Made by a program: the position numbers and the translations under genes
Source of the DNA: an uncultured Pelagibacteraceae bacterium
GTDB lineage: Bacteria; Pseudomonadota; Alphaproteobacteria; Pelagibacterales; Pelagibacteraceae
Assembly (NCBI GenBank): GCA_902615445.1
Contig: CACMOQ010000004.1
Span: 44,205 to 108,204, forward strand
DNA: 64,000 bases
Direction of reading: 5' to 3'
In this document: piece after piece, positions 43,682 through 51,673 of the stretch
Position numbering within the stretch: position 1 is the first letter of the stretch
How the letters are laid out: each line of letters starts with the position of its first letter
Notes under the pieces: model-generated
What the model was told of the DNA's origin: nothing
Databases searched by the model: none
What the model saw: only the letters and a program-made list of their open reading frames with translations

Positions 43682-44080
43682 ATGAAAGATCCAAACAATC
43701 CCTGTTTATTTTGTGATGTAAAAAAAACTGGAATTGTTTATGAAAATGAGTTGGTATACGCAAGTTATGATTCATATCCAGTTTCAGAACACCATTGTTT
43801 GATTATACCCAAAAGACATATAAAAGATTATTTTGACTTATCTAATGATGAACTGCTTGCATGTAATGATCTTATAAAAATTGTTAAAAAAGAAATAACC
43901 AATAAAGATCCGTTAGTTAAAGGATTTAATCTAGGCACAAATATAGGAATTGTATCTGGTCAGTCTATTTTACATTGTCATTTTCATCTGATTCCCCGAA
44001 GAGAAGGATATGTTGACAATCCCCAGGGTGGAGTGCGATCAGTCATCCCAAACAAACAACATTATAAAAGAAATAATTAG
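43682..44080 (+). CDS. HIT-family protein
   Basis: 132 aa. CLFCDVKKTG near the N terminus, PVSEHHCLIIPKRHIKDYF and the histidine triad SILHCHFHLIPRREGYVDNP. Members hydrolyse nucleotide phosphoramidates or dinucleoside polyphosphates such as Ap4A. It follows pabC by 3 nt and may close the pab transcript. Partner unknown. Confidence 0.9.
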   Translation: MKDPNNPCLFCDVKKTGIVYENELVYASYDSYPVSEHHCLIIPKRHIKDYFDLSNDELLACNDLIKIVKKEITNKDPLVKGFNLGTNIGIVSGQSILHCHFHLIPRREGYVDNPQGGVRSVIPNKQHYKRNN

Positions 44081-44098
44081 CCTGTTATAAAAGACAAA

Positions 44099-44127
44099 TT
44101 GACCGCAGTTTGAGGTTGAACTATAAT
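44099..44127 (+). promoter_or_regulatory. Strong sigma-70 promoter of the apr operon
   Basis: TTGACC, exactly 17 nt, TATAAT. Eleven of twelve bases match the consensus, the best promoter in the window. GTTGAA (44115-44120) and TTCAAC (44127-44132) form an inverted repeat around the -10, a possible operator. The aprM ATG is 54 nt downstream of the -10. Confidence 0.8.
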
Positions 44128-44180
44128 TTCAACTATATATAAAACTTTAATACTAATTCAAAATTTAACAAAAGGCGGAA

Positions 44181-44975
44181 ATGTTAAGTAACAATCCATT
44201 TTCAATTTTATCAGAAACTATTTCACCATTTGCAATGCAATCTTTTATTATTGCAATGGTTTTGTTAATTGCAATTGGAACTATTATTCAAATGATACAT
44301 CATAAAAATTTGACTTATTTTTTTAATAACGCAAAAAAAGCAAAACTATCAGCGACAAAAGAACTAGGTGTTGGAGAAAAAGTTTCCGTGATTGCCAAAA
44401 CAACAGTTGTTGATATTGGTACTACCTCTGAATTAGGTTTTGGTAAAAGAAGATTAGCCCACGTTCTAGGAATGTATGGAACAATTTTATTTTGGGTGTC
44501 ATCAGCTGTTTTAGTTTTTTGTTACACAGGTGCTGATAAACCAACTTCTCAAACTTGGTCAATGATTTGGCATGCAGGAGCAATATTAACTTGCTTAGGT
44601 GGGTATTGGTTTTGGTTTTTTTTAAGAGTAGACGTATCTGCGGAAGCTCATCCTTGGTATAGAATTATTAAAGCTGATTTATTTGTTTTAGCATTACTGG
44701 CGTGCTCAACTTTTGGGTTAGCTTGGTCATTCGCTCAATTTAACGGTCAAATAGGTCTGTCTTATTTATTCTTAACTTTATTTGTGGCATCAAACTTAAT
44801 TTTATTTGGTGGTGTTTATTGGTCAAAATTTGCCCATATGTTCTACAAACCTGGAGCAGCAATACAAAAAAACTTAGCAGAGGCAGATGGTTCTAGAGAT
44901 AATCTACCTCCACCAGCTGATGCCCCTGAACAATTTGGCCTGGGTATAAAAAGAGAAGAGCCAAAACATTATTAA
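44181..44975 (+). CDS. aprM: AprM: membrane anchor of adenylylsulfate reductase
   Basis: 264 aa, about five to six hydrophobic helices. Not similar to QmoABC; matches the AprM type seen with SAR11 and sulfur-oxidiser aprBA (FGKRRLAHVLGMYGTILFWVSS, GGYWFWFFLRVDVSAEAHPWYRIIKADLF). It likely anchors AprBA and passes electrons to or from the quinone pool. First gene of the apr operon under the strong promoter; AprB follows 33 nt on. Confidence 0.85.
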   Translation: MLSNNPFSILSETISPFAMQSFIIAMVLLIAIGTIIQMIHHKNLTYFFNNAKKAKLSATKELGVGEKVSVIAKTTVVDIGTTSELGFGKRRLAHVLGMYGTILFWVSSAVLVFCYTGADKPTSQTWSMIWHAGAILTCLGGYWFWFFLRVDVSAEAHPWYRIIKADLFVLALLACSTFGLAWSFAQFNGQIGLSYLFLTLFVASNLILFGGVYWSKFAHMFYKPGAAIQKNLAEADGSRDNLPPPADAPEQFGLGIKREEPKHY

Positions 44976-45008
44976 TATGATAATAGAAAAAGGAGTAAAA
45001 TAAAAATT

Positions 45009-45479
45009 ATGTCAACTTTTGTATACATGACAAGATGTGATGGCTGTGGACACTGCGTAGACATATGTCCGTCAGACATAATGCACATTGATGAAAATAT
45101 TCGAAGAGCAAAAAATATTGAACCAAATTTTTGTTGGGAATGTTATTCTTGCGTCAAAGCATGTCCTAATCATGCGATCGATGTAAGAGGATATGCTGAT
45201 TTTGCCCCGATGGGTCACAGCGTTAGAGTTAGAAGAGAAGAAGAAAAAGGAACCATCTCTTGGAAAATTAAATTTAGAAATGGAACAGAGAAAAATTTTG
45301 TTTCACCAATAACAACTAAGCCATGGGGAAAATTTATACCTAAGCTTGCTGAAGGTGATACGCCTAATCAGGGAGAAATTAACTCGCAGAGACTATATAG
45401 TGAGCCAGAGGGTTTAAATACCAATAAAGAATTACCGTCAGTTCCAAAAGAATCTTTCAAAAAAGGTGTCTACTATTAA
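45009..45479 (+). CDS. aprB: Adenylylsulfate reductase beta subunit
   Basis: 156 aa ferredoxin-like protein. Two [4Fe-4S] motifs: CDGCGHCVDICPSD and CWECYSCVKACPNHAIDVRGY, then a C-terminal beta-sheet wrapping tail (GHSVRVRREEEKGTISWKIKFRNG). Moves electrons between AprA and AprM. The aprA ATG overlaps its stop by 1 nt. Confidence 0.95.
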   Translation: MSTFVYMTRCDGCGHCVDICPSDIMHIDENIRRAKNIEPNFCWECYSCVKACPNHAIDVRGYADFAPMGHSVRVRREEEKGTISWKIKFRNGTEKNFVSPITTKPWGKFIPKLAEGDTPNQGEINSQRLYSEPEGLNTNKELPSVPKESFKKGVYY

Positions 45480-47338
45480 TGGCTAAGCATAAAACACACT
45501 ACGAGGAATGTGATGTATTAGTTGTTGGTGGTGGAATGGCTGGTACAGGAGCAACATTTGAAGCCAGGCATTGGGGAAGAGATTTAAAAATTGTTTGTGT
45601 TGAAAAAGCAAACATCGATCGAAGTGGTGCAGTCGCACAAGGTTTATATGCAATTAATTGTTACATGGGAATGCAATGGGATGAAAATCAACCTGAGGAC
45701 CATGTGAGATATGCCAGAAATGATTTAATGGGAATGGTAAGGGAGGATTTAGGTTATGACATGGCTCGTCATGTAGACTCAACTGTTCACATGTTTGACG
45801 AGTGGGGTCTACCAATGATGAAAAATGAAAAAACTGGTAGATATCTTAGAGAAGGTAAATGGCAAATAATGATTCATGGTGAAAGTTATAAACCAATTGT
45901 TGCTGAGGCAGCAAAAAAATCTGCTGATAAAATTTATAACAGAATAATGGTTACACATTTGTTAATGGACGAGTCTCAAGAAAATAGAATTGGTGGTGCA
46001 GTTGGTTTTAATATGAGAACAGGTGATTTTCATGTGTTTAGAGCAAAAGCAGTTATCGTTGCTGCAGGTGGTGCATCACATATTTTCAAGCCAAGAGCTG
46101 TAGGAGAAGGCATGGGAAGAACTTGGTATGCACCATGGAGTAATGGATCTGCATATGCCCTACCTATTGCTGCAGGTGCTAAGATGACTCAAATGGAAAA
46201 TAGAATTGTGTTGTGCAGATTTAAGGATGGTTATGGACCAGTAGGTGCATATTTTTTACACCTAAAAACTTATACACAAAACGCAAATGGTGAAAATTAC
46301 GAAAAAAAATGGTACGATCAAACTAAAGAATTAGTCGGAGAATATATTGATCATCATCCAACTCCAACTTGTTTAAGAAATCACGCTTTCATCCAAGAAG
46401 TTGCAGCAGGTGGTGGACCGATCCATATGGTTACTAAGGAGGCTTTTCAGGACCCACATTTAGAAACAGTTGGATGGGAGAACTTTTTAGGAATGACAGT
46501 TGGTCAAGCTGTTGTTTGGGCATCACAAAACATTGATCCAAAGTATACAAATCCAGAACTGACAACATCTGAGCCTTACGTAATGGGTTCTCATGCTACG
46601 TGTTCTGGAGCATGGGTAAGTGGACCTGAAGATCTTTCTCCTCCAGAATATTTTTGGGGTTATAATAGAATGTTAACTATTGATGGACTTTTTGGTGCGG
46701 GAGATACAGTTGGTGGTAGTGCTCATAAATTTTCATCAGGATCATTTACTGAGGGAAGATTAGCGGCTAAAGCAGCAGTCAAATATATAGAGGATAAAAA
46801 AGCTGAGGGAATTAAAGTGTCTGATAATCAGTGTGAAAATTTTAAGACTGCAGTATACAAACCCTTGGAAACTTTTACCGTTGCTCAAAATGAGATTACA
46901 GGTGGCACAGTATCTCCAAGTTACATATCGCCAATTCAAGGTCTACAAAGACTGCAAAAAATCATGGATGAATATGTGGGTGGAATTACATCAAATTACA
47001 TGACCAATGGAAATTTACTTAAAAAAGCATTAGAACTTTTAGATTGGCTCCAAGAGGACTTAGAAAAAGTAGGTGCTGAGGATTATCATCAATTAATGAG
47101 AGCTTGGGAATTGAAACATAGAGCTTTAACCTCTCAATGTGTAACAGAACATACCTTGTTTAGAGAAGAAACACGTTGGCCTGGCTATTATTATAGGGGT
47201 GATCATATGAAATTAGATGATGAGAACTGGCATTGTTTGACTGTCTCAAGGAGAGATCCTAAAACTGGTAAATTTACTTTAGAAAAGGTTCCTGTTTATC
47301 ATATTGTCGATGAAAAAGAGAAAAAGAAAGCCTCTTAA
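45479..47338 (+). CDS. aprA: Adenylylsulfate reductase alpha subunit
   Basis: 619 aa flavoprotein. N-terminal FAD site CDVLVVGGGMAGTGATFEARHWG, VAQGLYAINCYMG, GAKMTQMENRIVLCRFKDGYGPVGA, and FGAGDTVGGSAHKFSSGSFTEGRLAA. Interconverts sulfite plus AMP and APS. In SAR11-like cells the sulfite-oxidising direction is usually proposed, helping to detoxify sulfite released from organosulfur compounds. No ATP sulfurylase gene is in the window, so APS fate is not shown here. Confidence 0.95.
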   Translation: MAKHKTHYEECDVLVVGGGMAGTGATFEARHWGRDLKIVCVEKANIDRSGAVAQGLYAINCYMGMQWDENQPEDHVRYARNDLMGMVREDLGYDMARHVDSTVHMFDEWGLPMMKNEKTGRYLREGKWQIMIHGESYKPIVAEAAKKSADKIYNRIMVTHLLMDESQENRIGGAVGFNMRTGDFHVFRAKAVIVAAGGASHIFKPRAVGEGMGRTWYAPWSNGSAYALPIAAGAKMTQMENRIVLCRFKDGYGPVGAYFLHLKTYTQNANGENYEKKWYDQTKELVGEYIDHHPTPTCLRNHAFIQEVAAGGGPIHMVTKEAFQDPHLETVGWENFLGMTVGQAVVWASQNIDPKYTNPELTTSEPYVMGSHATCSGAWVSGPEDLSPPEYFWGYNRMLTIDGLFGAGDTVGGSAHKFSSGSFTEGRLAAKAAVKYIEDKKAEGIKVSDNQCENFKTAVYKPLETFTVAQNEITGGTVSPSYISPIQGLQRLQKIMDEYVGGITSNYMTNGNLLKKALELLDWLQEDLEKVGAEDYHQLMRAWELKHRALTSQCVTEHTLFREETRWPGYYYRGDHMKLDDENWHCLTVSRRDPKTGKFTLEKVPVYHIVDEKEKKKAS

Positions 47339-47361
47339 TTAAACATTTTAATTAAAAATTC

Positions 47362-47712
47362 ATGGACTTATTAGCTAAATCTGATGAAGAAATTTTTGCA
47401 ATAGGTAAACCATTTTGGGAGAACTTAGTAAGATCCTCAAATCTTAAGGATTATGGAAGTTTTACAAGAGATTTTTCAACACAGATGTTATTTGGTGCCA
47501 ATGAAGTAGAATTGGGCAAGCAGTGGGCAAATAATGAGCTAATCACCAACTTAAATGAAACTTATGAGCCTTTCGGCACTTTAAGAAGGGGAGATCACAT
47601 TACAGTTCTTATCAAACAAACTAATAAGAAAATTCCTGGTGAATTTTTAGGCAGACTTGTGCTTGGAGTAGAGGATGGCGAGGTCAAAGTTTTTGGTGCA
47701 ACTATTTACTAA
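47362..47712 (+). CDS. Unknown 116-aa protein in the apr operon
   Basis: I do not recognise this family with confidence. Helical first half (EEIFAIGKPFWENLVRSSNL, YGSFTRDFSTQML), then several beta strands (FGTLRRGDHITVLIKQTN, GEFLGRLVLGVEDGEVKVFGATIY), a layout like NTF2 or cystatin-type small domains. No cysteines, no signal, no membrane helix. It lies 23 nt after aprA and before a 44-aa membrane protein and a sulfite-exporter gene, so a role in sulfite handling is plausible but not shown. Confidence 0.7.
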   Translation: MDLLAKSDEEIFAIGKPFWENLVRSSNLKDYGSFTRDFSTQMLFGANEVELGKQWANNELITNLNETYEPFGTLRRGDHITVLIKQTNKKIPGEFLGRLVLGVEDGEVKVFGATIY

Positions 47713-47775
47713 AAAAAGAATTAATTTTTCAATAATAGTTTGACAATTTATCTACCGGGTGTAAGAGAAATATAA

Positions 47776-47910
47776 ATGCACCTTCCAAATATAAAAATGC
47801 CCCAAATACTCTCTGAAAAAAAAACGACATTAATTAAAACAGGAATTTTTTCAGCAATTGTTGCTTGTTGGGGTGTAATCTTATTTGGAACTTTTATAAC
47901 TTTTAGTTAA
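47776..47910 (+). CDS. 44-aa small single-span membrane protein in the apr-safE operon
   Basis: Not in the ORF track. Reads MHLPNIKMPQILSEKKTTLI, KTGIFSAIVACWGVILFGTF, ITFS: a short basic N-terminal part and one C-terminal hydrophobic helix. A weak Shine-Dalgarno-like agaga is 6 nt before the ATG. Position between the 116-aa gene and safE suggests a subunit or helper of a membrane complex, for example AprM or the exporter. Confidence 0.55.
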   Translation: MHLPNIKMPQILSEKKTTLIKTGIFSAIVACWGVILFGTFITFS

Positions 47911-47932
47911 GTTATATTTAAAGTTTTTTAAG

Positions 47933-49027
47933 ATGGATGTTTTTTTACCTATAGCTCAAGTATTTATTAACCCTGTCGAAATACTTTTAATAAGTGCTAT
48001 AGTTGGAGTTCTCTCTGGTTTATTTGGTGTAGGGGGGGGTTTCTTAATGACACCTTTTTTAATCTTTATGGGTGTTCCTCCAGCTTATGCAGTTGCTAAC
48101 GAGGCCAACAATATTTTGGCAACCTCTGTATCCGGATCAACCACTCACTGGTTAAAAAATACTTTAGATTACAAAATGGGATTAATGATTGTAATTGGTG
48201 GAACTATAGGAACTATAGTAGGTATTTTTACTTTCACATATTTTAAAGACATCGGTAAAATAGATACAGTAATTTCTTTAGCCTATATGTATATTCTTGC
48301 AATAATTGGCACTCTGATGTTAGTGGAAAGTTTGGGTGAAATTGATAAAGCCAAAAAGAACATTGTAGAGAAAAAAAAATTACATGTTCATTATTGGATA
48401 CATGGACTTCCTTTTAGAATGAGGTTTCCAAAATCAAAGCTATATGAAAGTATATTCACACCCATCATAATTGGATTAGTTGTTGGGTTTATAGCAGCTA
48501 TAATGGGGATCGGTGGTGCATTTATCTTAGTGCCTGCAATGATTTATATTATTAAGATGCCAACAAAATTAGTTCCTGGAACTTCCTTATTCGTAACAAT
48601 TTTTGTGAGTGTCATAGTGACATTTCTTCATTCAATTAATTATGGTTCAATAGATCTAATGTTAGTGCTAATGTTAGTTATAGGGTCAATAATTGGAGTA
48701 CAAGTTGGTCAAAAAATTGGTGAGCAAATTGATAGTTCTGGATTAAAAGCATTATTAGCAATTTTACTATTAATTGTAGGAATAGTAATTGCTTATGATA
48801 CTTTCTTTGCAGAAGAAATACTGAATGGCACAACATCTATAAGCGCGAAAGATTTAAATTTCTTCTCAAAGTTTATCAAAGAGTTTTCAGAGGATATGCC
48901 ATTCTTCTATGGATTATTTTCGATTTTATTTGCTGTTATTTTAGGAATTGCAGCTGCTTTTATTAGAAGATCGATTTCAAAGTTTAGAGAAAAATATTTT
49001 AAAAAACCAGTTAAACAATCTAAATAA
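47933..49027 (+). CDS. safE: TauE/SafE-family sulfite exporter
   Basis: 364 aa with two TauE repeats: SGLFGVGGGFLMTPFLIFMGVPPAYAVANEANNI, and later AIMGIGGAFILVPAMIYIIKMP. Longer than the first TauE copy at 18 kb because of a loop (EKKKLHVHYWIHGLPFRMRFPKSK) and a charged C-terminal tail. Placement between apr and sulfonate lyase genes makes sulfite or another sulfur oxyanion a likely substrate. It ends in an 8-nt convergent overlap with the YeiH-type exporter gene. Confidence 0.88.
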   Translation: MDVFLPIAQVFINPVEILLISAIVGVLSGLFGVGGGFLMTPFLIFMGVPPAYAVANEANNILATSVSGSTTHWLKNTLDYKMGLMIVIGGTIGTIVGIFTFTYFKDIGKIDTVISLAYMYILAIIGTLMLVESLGEIDKAKKNIVEKKKLHVHYWIHGLPFRMRFPKSKLYESIFTPIIIGLVVGFIAAIMGIGGAFILVPAMIYIIKMPTKLVPGTSLFVTIFVSVIVTFLHSINYGSIDLMLVLMLVIGSIIGVQVGQKIGEQIDSSGLKALLAILLLIVGIVIAYDTFFAEEILNGTTSISAKDLNFFSKFIKEFSEDMPFFYGLFSILFAVILGIAAAFIRRSISKFREKYFKKPVKQSK

Positions 49028-50087
49028 AAAATTTTATATAAGTTTCTATAGTTATAATACTCACAACTCCTACAGTTAACATTGCCGTAAATCCAACAAC
49101 AAAAGGTTTATAACCCATATTTCTAATATCTTTTAAGTTTGTTGATAAGCCTATAGCAGCCATAGCCATAGTTAGGAAAATTTTAGAACTTGCTCTAATA
49201 AAATCTATAATTTCAATCCAATTATTATTAGTTGAGAAAACTTCATCACCAATATTTCTTAAAATTATCATCCCAACGAAACCTAAAATAAAATAAGGAA
49301 ATATACCTAAAATGGAGTAACCCTTGTCTTTTACCTGGCCTCTATTATAAAGAAAGGCAAAAAGAGGGATCATCACTATTAAAAAAGTATTTCTTAAAAG
49401 TTTTGTGACAGTTGCAATATTTAATGTTTCGGGACTATTATACTGTTGATCATATATTAATCCTGCTGCAGTAACTTGTGATGTTTCGTGTATAGCTGTT
49501 CCTAAAAAAAGACCTGCAAATAACGAATTTCCCTCAAAATAGAAATTTGAGAAATAAGGATACAACAACATCGATAATATTCCAAATAAAGTAATATTTG
49601 CGATTGCATAAGAAATTTCACTTTTATTTGCTTTTATTACAGGCGCGGTTGCCATGATAGCAGTGGTACCACAAACGCTGCTTCCGATTGATATCAAGTA
49701 AGCCATCCGAGTTGGTATTTGAAGTTTCTTAATTAAAAGTTTTATTACGATTAAGACACTAATTATACAAATTAATATCAATGGAATTGCAATTTTTCCA
49801 AACTCAAAAAACTCAAAAGGCTTTAATTGTATTCCTAAACAGATTATGCCAAGTTTTAAGATATAATCTTTAGTAAAATCCAATCCTTTTTGAAAACTTT
49901 CTCTAATCTTAAAAAAATTCCCAAAGAAAATACCGAGTAGAATTGCTATCATCGCCGTGGAGATCGGACTTTTGATATATCCTAAAAGCTCAATACCAAT
50001 TATGTTATTAAAACCTTGTGAGAGAGAATAAAGAACAAATGCAAGTATTATACCTGGTATGAATACCAAGAAATTTTTTAACAACAT
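49020..50087 (-). CDS. YeiH/PF03601-family putative sulfate exporter
   Basis: 355 aa, about ten membrane helices. Signature segments: KLGIICLGIQLKPFEF, SIGSSVCGTTAIMATAPVIKA, GTAIHETSQVTAAGLIYD and SSKIFLTMAMAAIGLSTNLKDI. The family is annotated as putative sulfate exporter and is known beside sulfonate-degradation genes. It starts 14 nt after suyB on the same strand, so it probably exports sulfite or sulfate released by SuyAB. Confidence 0.85.
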   Translation of the reverse strand: MLLKNFLVFIPGIILAFVLYSLSQGFNNIIGIELLGYIKSPISTAMIAILLGIFFGNFFKIRESFQKGLDFTKDYILKLGIICLGIQLKPFEFFEFGKIAIPLILICIISVLIVIKLLIKKLQIPTRMAYLISIGSSVCGTTAIMATAPVIKANKSEISYAIANITLFGILSMLLYPYFSNFYFEGNSLFAGLFLGTAIHETSQVTAAGLIYDQQYNSPETLNIATVTKLLRNTFLIVMIPLFAFLYNRGQVKDKGYSILGIFPYFILGFVGMIILRNIGDEVFSTNNNWIEIIDFIRASSKIFLTMAMAAIGLSTNLKDIRNMGYKPFVVGFTAMLTVGVVSIITIETYIKFFI

Positions 50088-50101
50088 TTTTTATTTAGTG
50101 A

Positions 50102-51268
50102 TTATGCGCTTCTATAAAGTTTAGTCATAACAAATTCTTTATGACCTAAAGCTTCAGCACAAGTTAGTCTTCCATTGGCTACTCTTAACGCAGTCTCTAT
50201 AAGCTTATCTCCCGCCTCAGACAAGTTCATTTCCCTTGAAAGAATTTTTGACACATCACAATCAACATGCTCACTCATACTTTTTGCGGTTAATGGGTTT
50301 GCAGTTAATTTTACGACAGGCTCAATAGGATTTCCAACTATATTTCCTTGACCTGTTGGAAATAAATGAATGTTAAATCCTCCTGCAGCTTGAAGAGTAA
50401 TACATTCTGCAGCTGCTGAAGATGTGTCCATAAAGTAAAGTCCTGGACCTTTTGTAGGTTCTTCAGCAGGTTCAAGTACATCTATAAATTTTAGGTTTCC
50501 TATTTTTTGAAAATTCCCAAATGCTTTTTCCTCAATTGTGGTTAAACCACCCGCGATATTTCCAGCGGTTGGTTGACTTTCCGAAAGATCGTTAGTTGCT
50601 TCTTTTAATATGAAATCATTATATTCATTCCATGTTTTCATAAATTTATCAGAAGCTTCTTTAGTTGCTCCTCTTGCGGCACAAACATTTTCTGCACCAG
50701 TAAGTTCAGATGTTTCACCAAAACATAAATGAACACCCAAAGGTTCTAATTTTTCCATTAGATTTCCAACTGTTGGATTGGAAGCTAATCCTGATGTTGT
50801 GTCTGACTCTCCACATTTTACTGAAATCCATAAATCACTCATTGGACATTCTTCTCTTTGTTTTTCTGAAGCCCATTGTGAAAATTCTTGCGCTTTTTTT
50901 GAAGCTTTCATTACAGTTCCAATATCTCCTGTACGCTCTATGTGAAAACCTTCAACTGGCTTTCCTGTTTTAGCGATTCCATCGACAATTTTTTTAGTCC
51001 ATTTAGGCTCAATACCGATCACAATAACCGCTGCTACATTTGGGTTACTGCCTGTTCCAATCATTGTTCTGAAGTGTAAATCTAAGTCTGCTCCAAATTG
51101 TAGTCTTCCATAAGAATGCGGCAGTGCTATAGTTCCTTTTATATTATTAGCAACTGCTTCTGCACATGCATTAGAAATATCATCAACAGGTAAAATAATT
51201 ACGTGATTTCTAGTTCCTGCTCTGCCATTTTCTCTTTTATAACCTAAAAAACTTTTTGGAATTTCCAT
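50102..51268 (-). CDS. suyB: (2R)-sulfolactate sulfo-lyase large subunit (UxaA family)
   Basis: 388 aa. Start [29 protein letters not shown] and the later [19 protein letters not shown] and [21 protein letters not shown] are UxaA/altronate-dehydratase family motifs. With its SAF-domain partner SuyA it removes sulfite from sulfolactate, leaving pyruvate. Altronate dehydratase is the main alternative; split small and large subunits and neighbours xsc, apr and sulfate exporter favour SuyB. suyA ends 3 nt upstream. Confidence 0.8.
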   Translation of the reverse strand: MEIPKSFLGYKRENGRAGTRNHVIILPVDDISNACAEAVANNIKGTIALPHSYGRLQFGADLDLHFRTMIGTGSNPNVAAVIVIGIEPKWTKKIVDGIAKTGKPVEGFHIERTGDIGTVMKASKKAQEFSQWASEKQREECPMSDLWISVKCGESDTTSGLASNPTVGNLMEKLEPLGVHLCFGETSELTGAENVCAARGATKEASDKFMKTWNEYNDFILKEATNDLSESQPTAGNIAGGLTTIEEKAFGNFQKIGNLKFIDVLEPAEEPTKGPGLYFMDTSSAAAECITLQAAGGFNIHLFPTGQGNIVGNPIEPVVKLTANPLTAKSMSEHVDCDVSKILSREMNLSEAGDKLIETALRVANGRLTCAEALGHKEFVMTKLYRSA

Positions 51269-51271
51269 TAT

Positions 51272-51556
51272 TTACCACTTTTTAGTTTTTACATTGTGAA
51301 CATGAACATGCTCACCTTTTTTGATCGCTTTAACCACTTTACCAATATCATGACCATACTTTAAGATTGTATCACCTTCCTTAAGATCGACCATCGCAAT
51401 TTTATGACCTAAAGGTATTTCATCTACTGATTGAATAGACGCCGAGCTATCATTTTCCATAATCCAGCATTTACAGTCTTGTTTTGGGGTTATTTTCTCT
51501 ATCACTACTACACCTACATTATCTTTTTTATCGTGAATTATGATATCTGTAGCCAT
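51272..51556 (-). CDS. suyA: (2R)-sulfolactate sulfo-lyase small subunit (SAF domain)
   Basis: 94 aa, single SAF domain: MATDIIIHDKKDNVGVVVIE, DEIPLGHKIAMVDLKEGDTILKYGHDIGKVVKAIKKGEHVHVHNV. In the UxaA family this piece is the N-terminal domain; in sulfolactate lyase it is a separate small subunit, as here. First gene of the suyA-suyB-exporter unit. Divergent from xsc over 117 nt that contain a perfect inverted repeat. Confidence 0.82.
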   Translation of the reverse strand: MATDIIIHDKKDNVGVVVIEKITPKQDCKCWIMENDSSASIQSVDEIPLGHKIAMVDLKEGDTILKYGHDIGKVVKAIKKGEHVHVHNVKTKKW

Positions 51557-51622
51557 ATGTATAGTGTCGAAATGTTTGTTTGAATTTCCAAAAATCTTAT
51601 ATATTAATCGCGTCTATTAAGA

Positions 51623-51644
51623 AATAGTTTTATAAAAAACTATT
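51623..51644. promoter_or_regulatory. 9-bp inverted repeat between suyA and xsc
   Basis: AATAGTTTT, 4-nt gap, AAAACTATT, a perfect palindrome 30 nt before the xsc ATG and 67 nt from the suyA start. It lies in the shared control region of two divergent sulfonate genes and could bind one regulator for both. AT-richness lowers its statistical weight. Confidence 0.45.
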
Positions 51645-51673
51645 GCATATACTGGTTTAGAAAGGCTCTATAA

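Noticed and set aside
47740-47776. TTGACA as a promoter for the 44-aa gene and safE
   Set aside because: No -10-like hexamer at 16-18 nt; the nearest TATAAA is 25 nt away.
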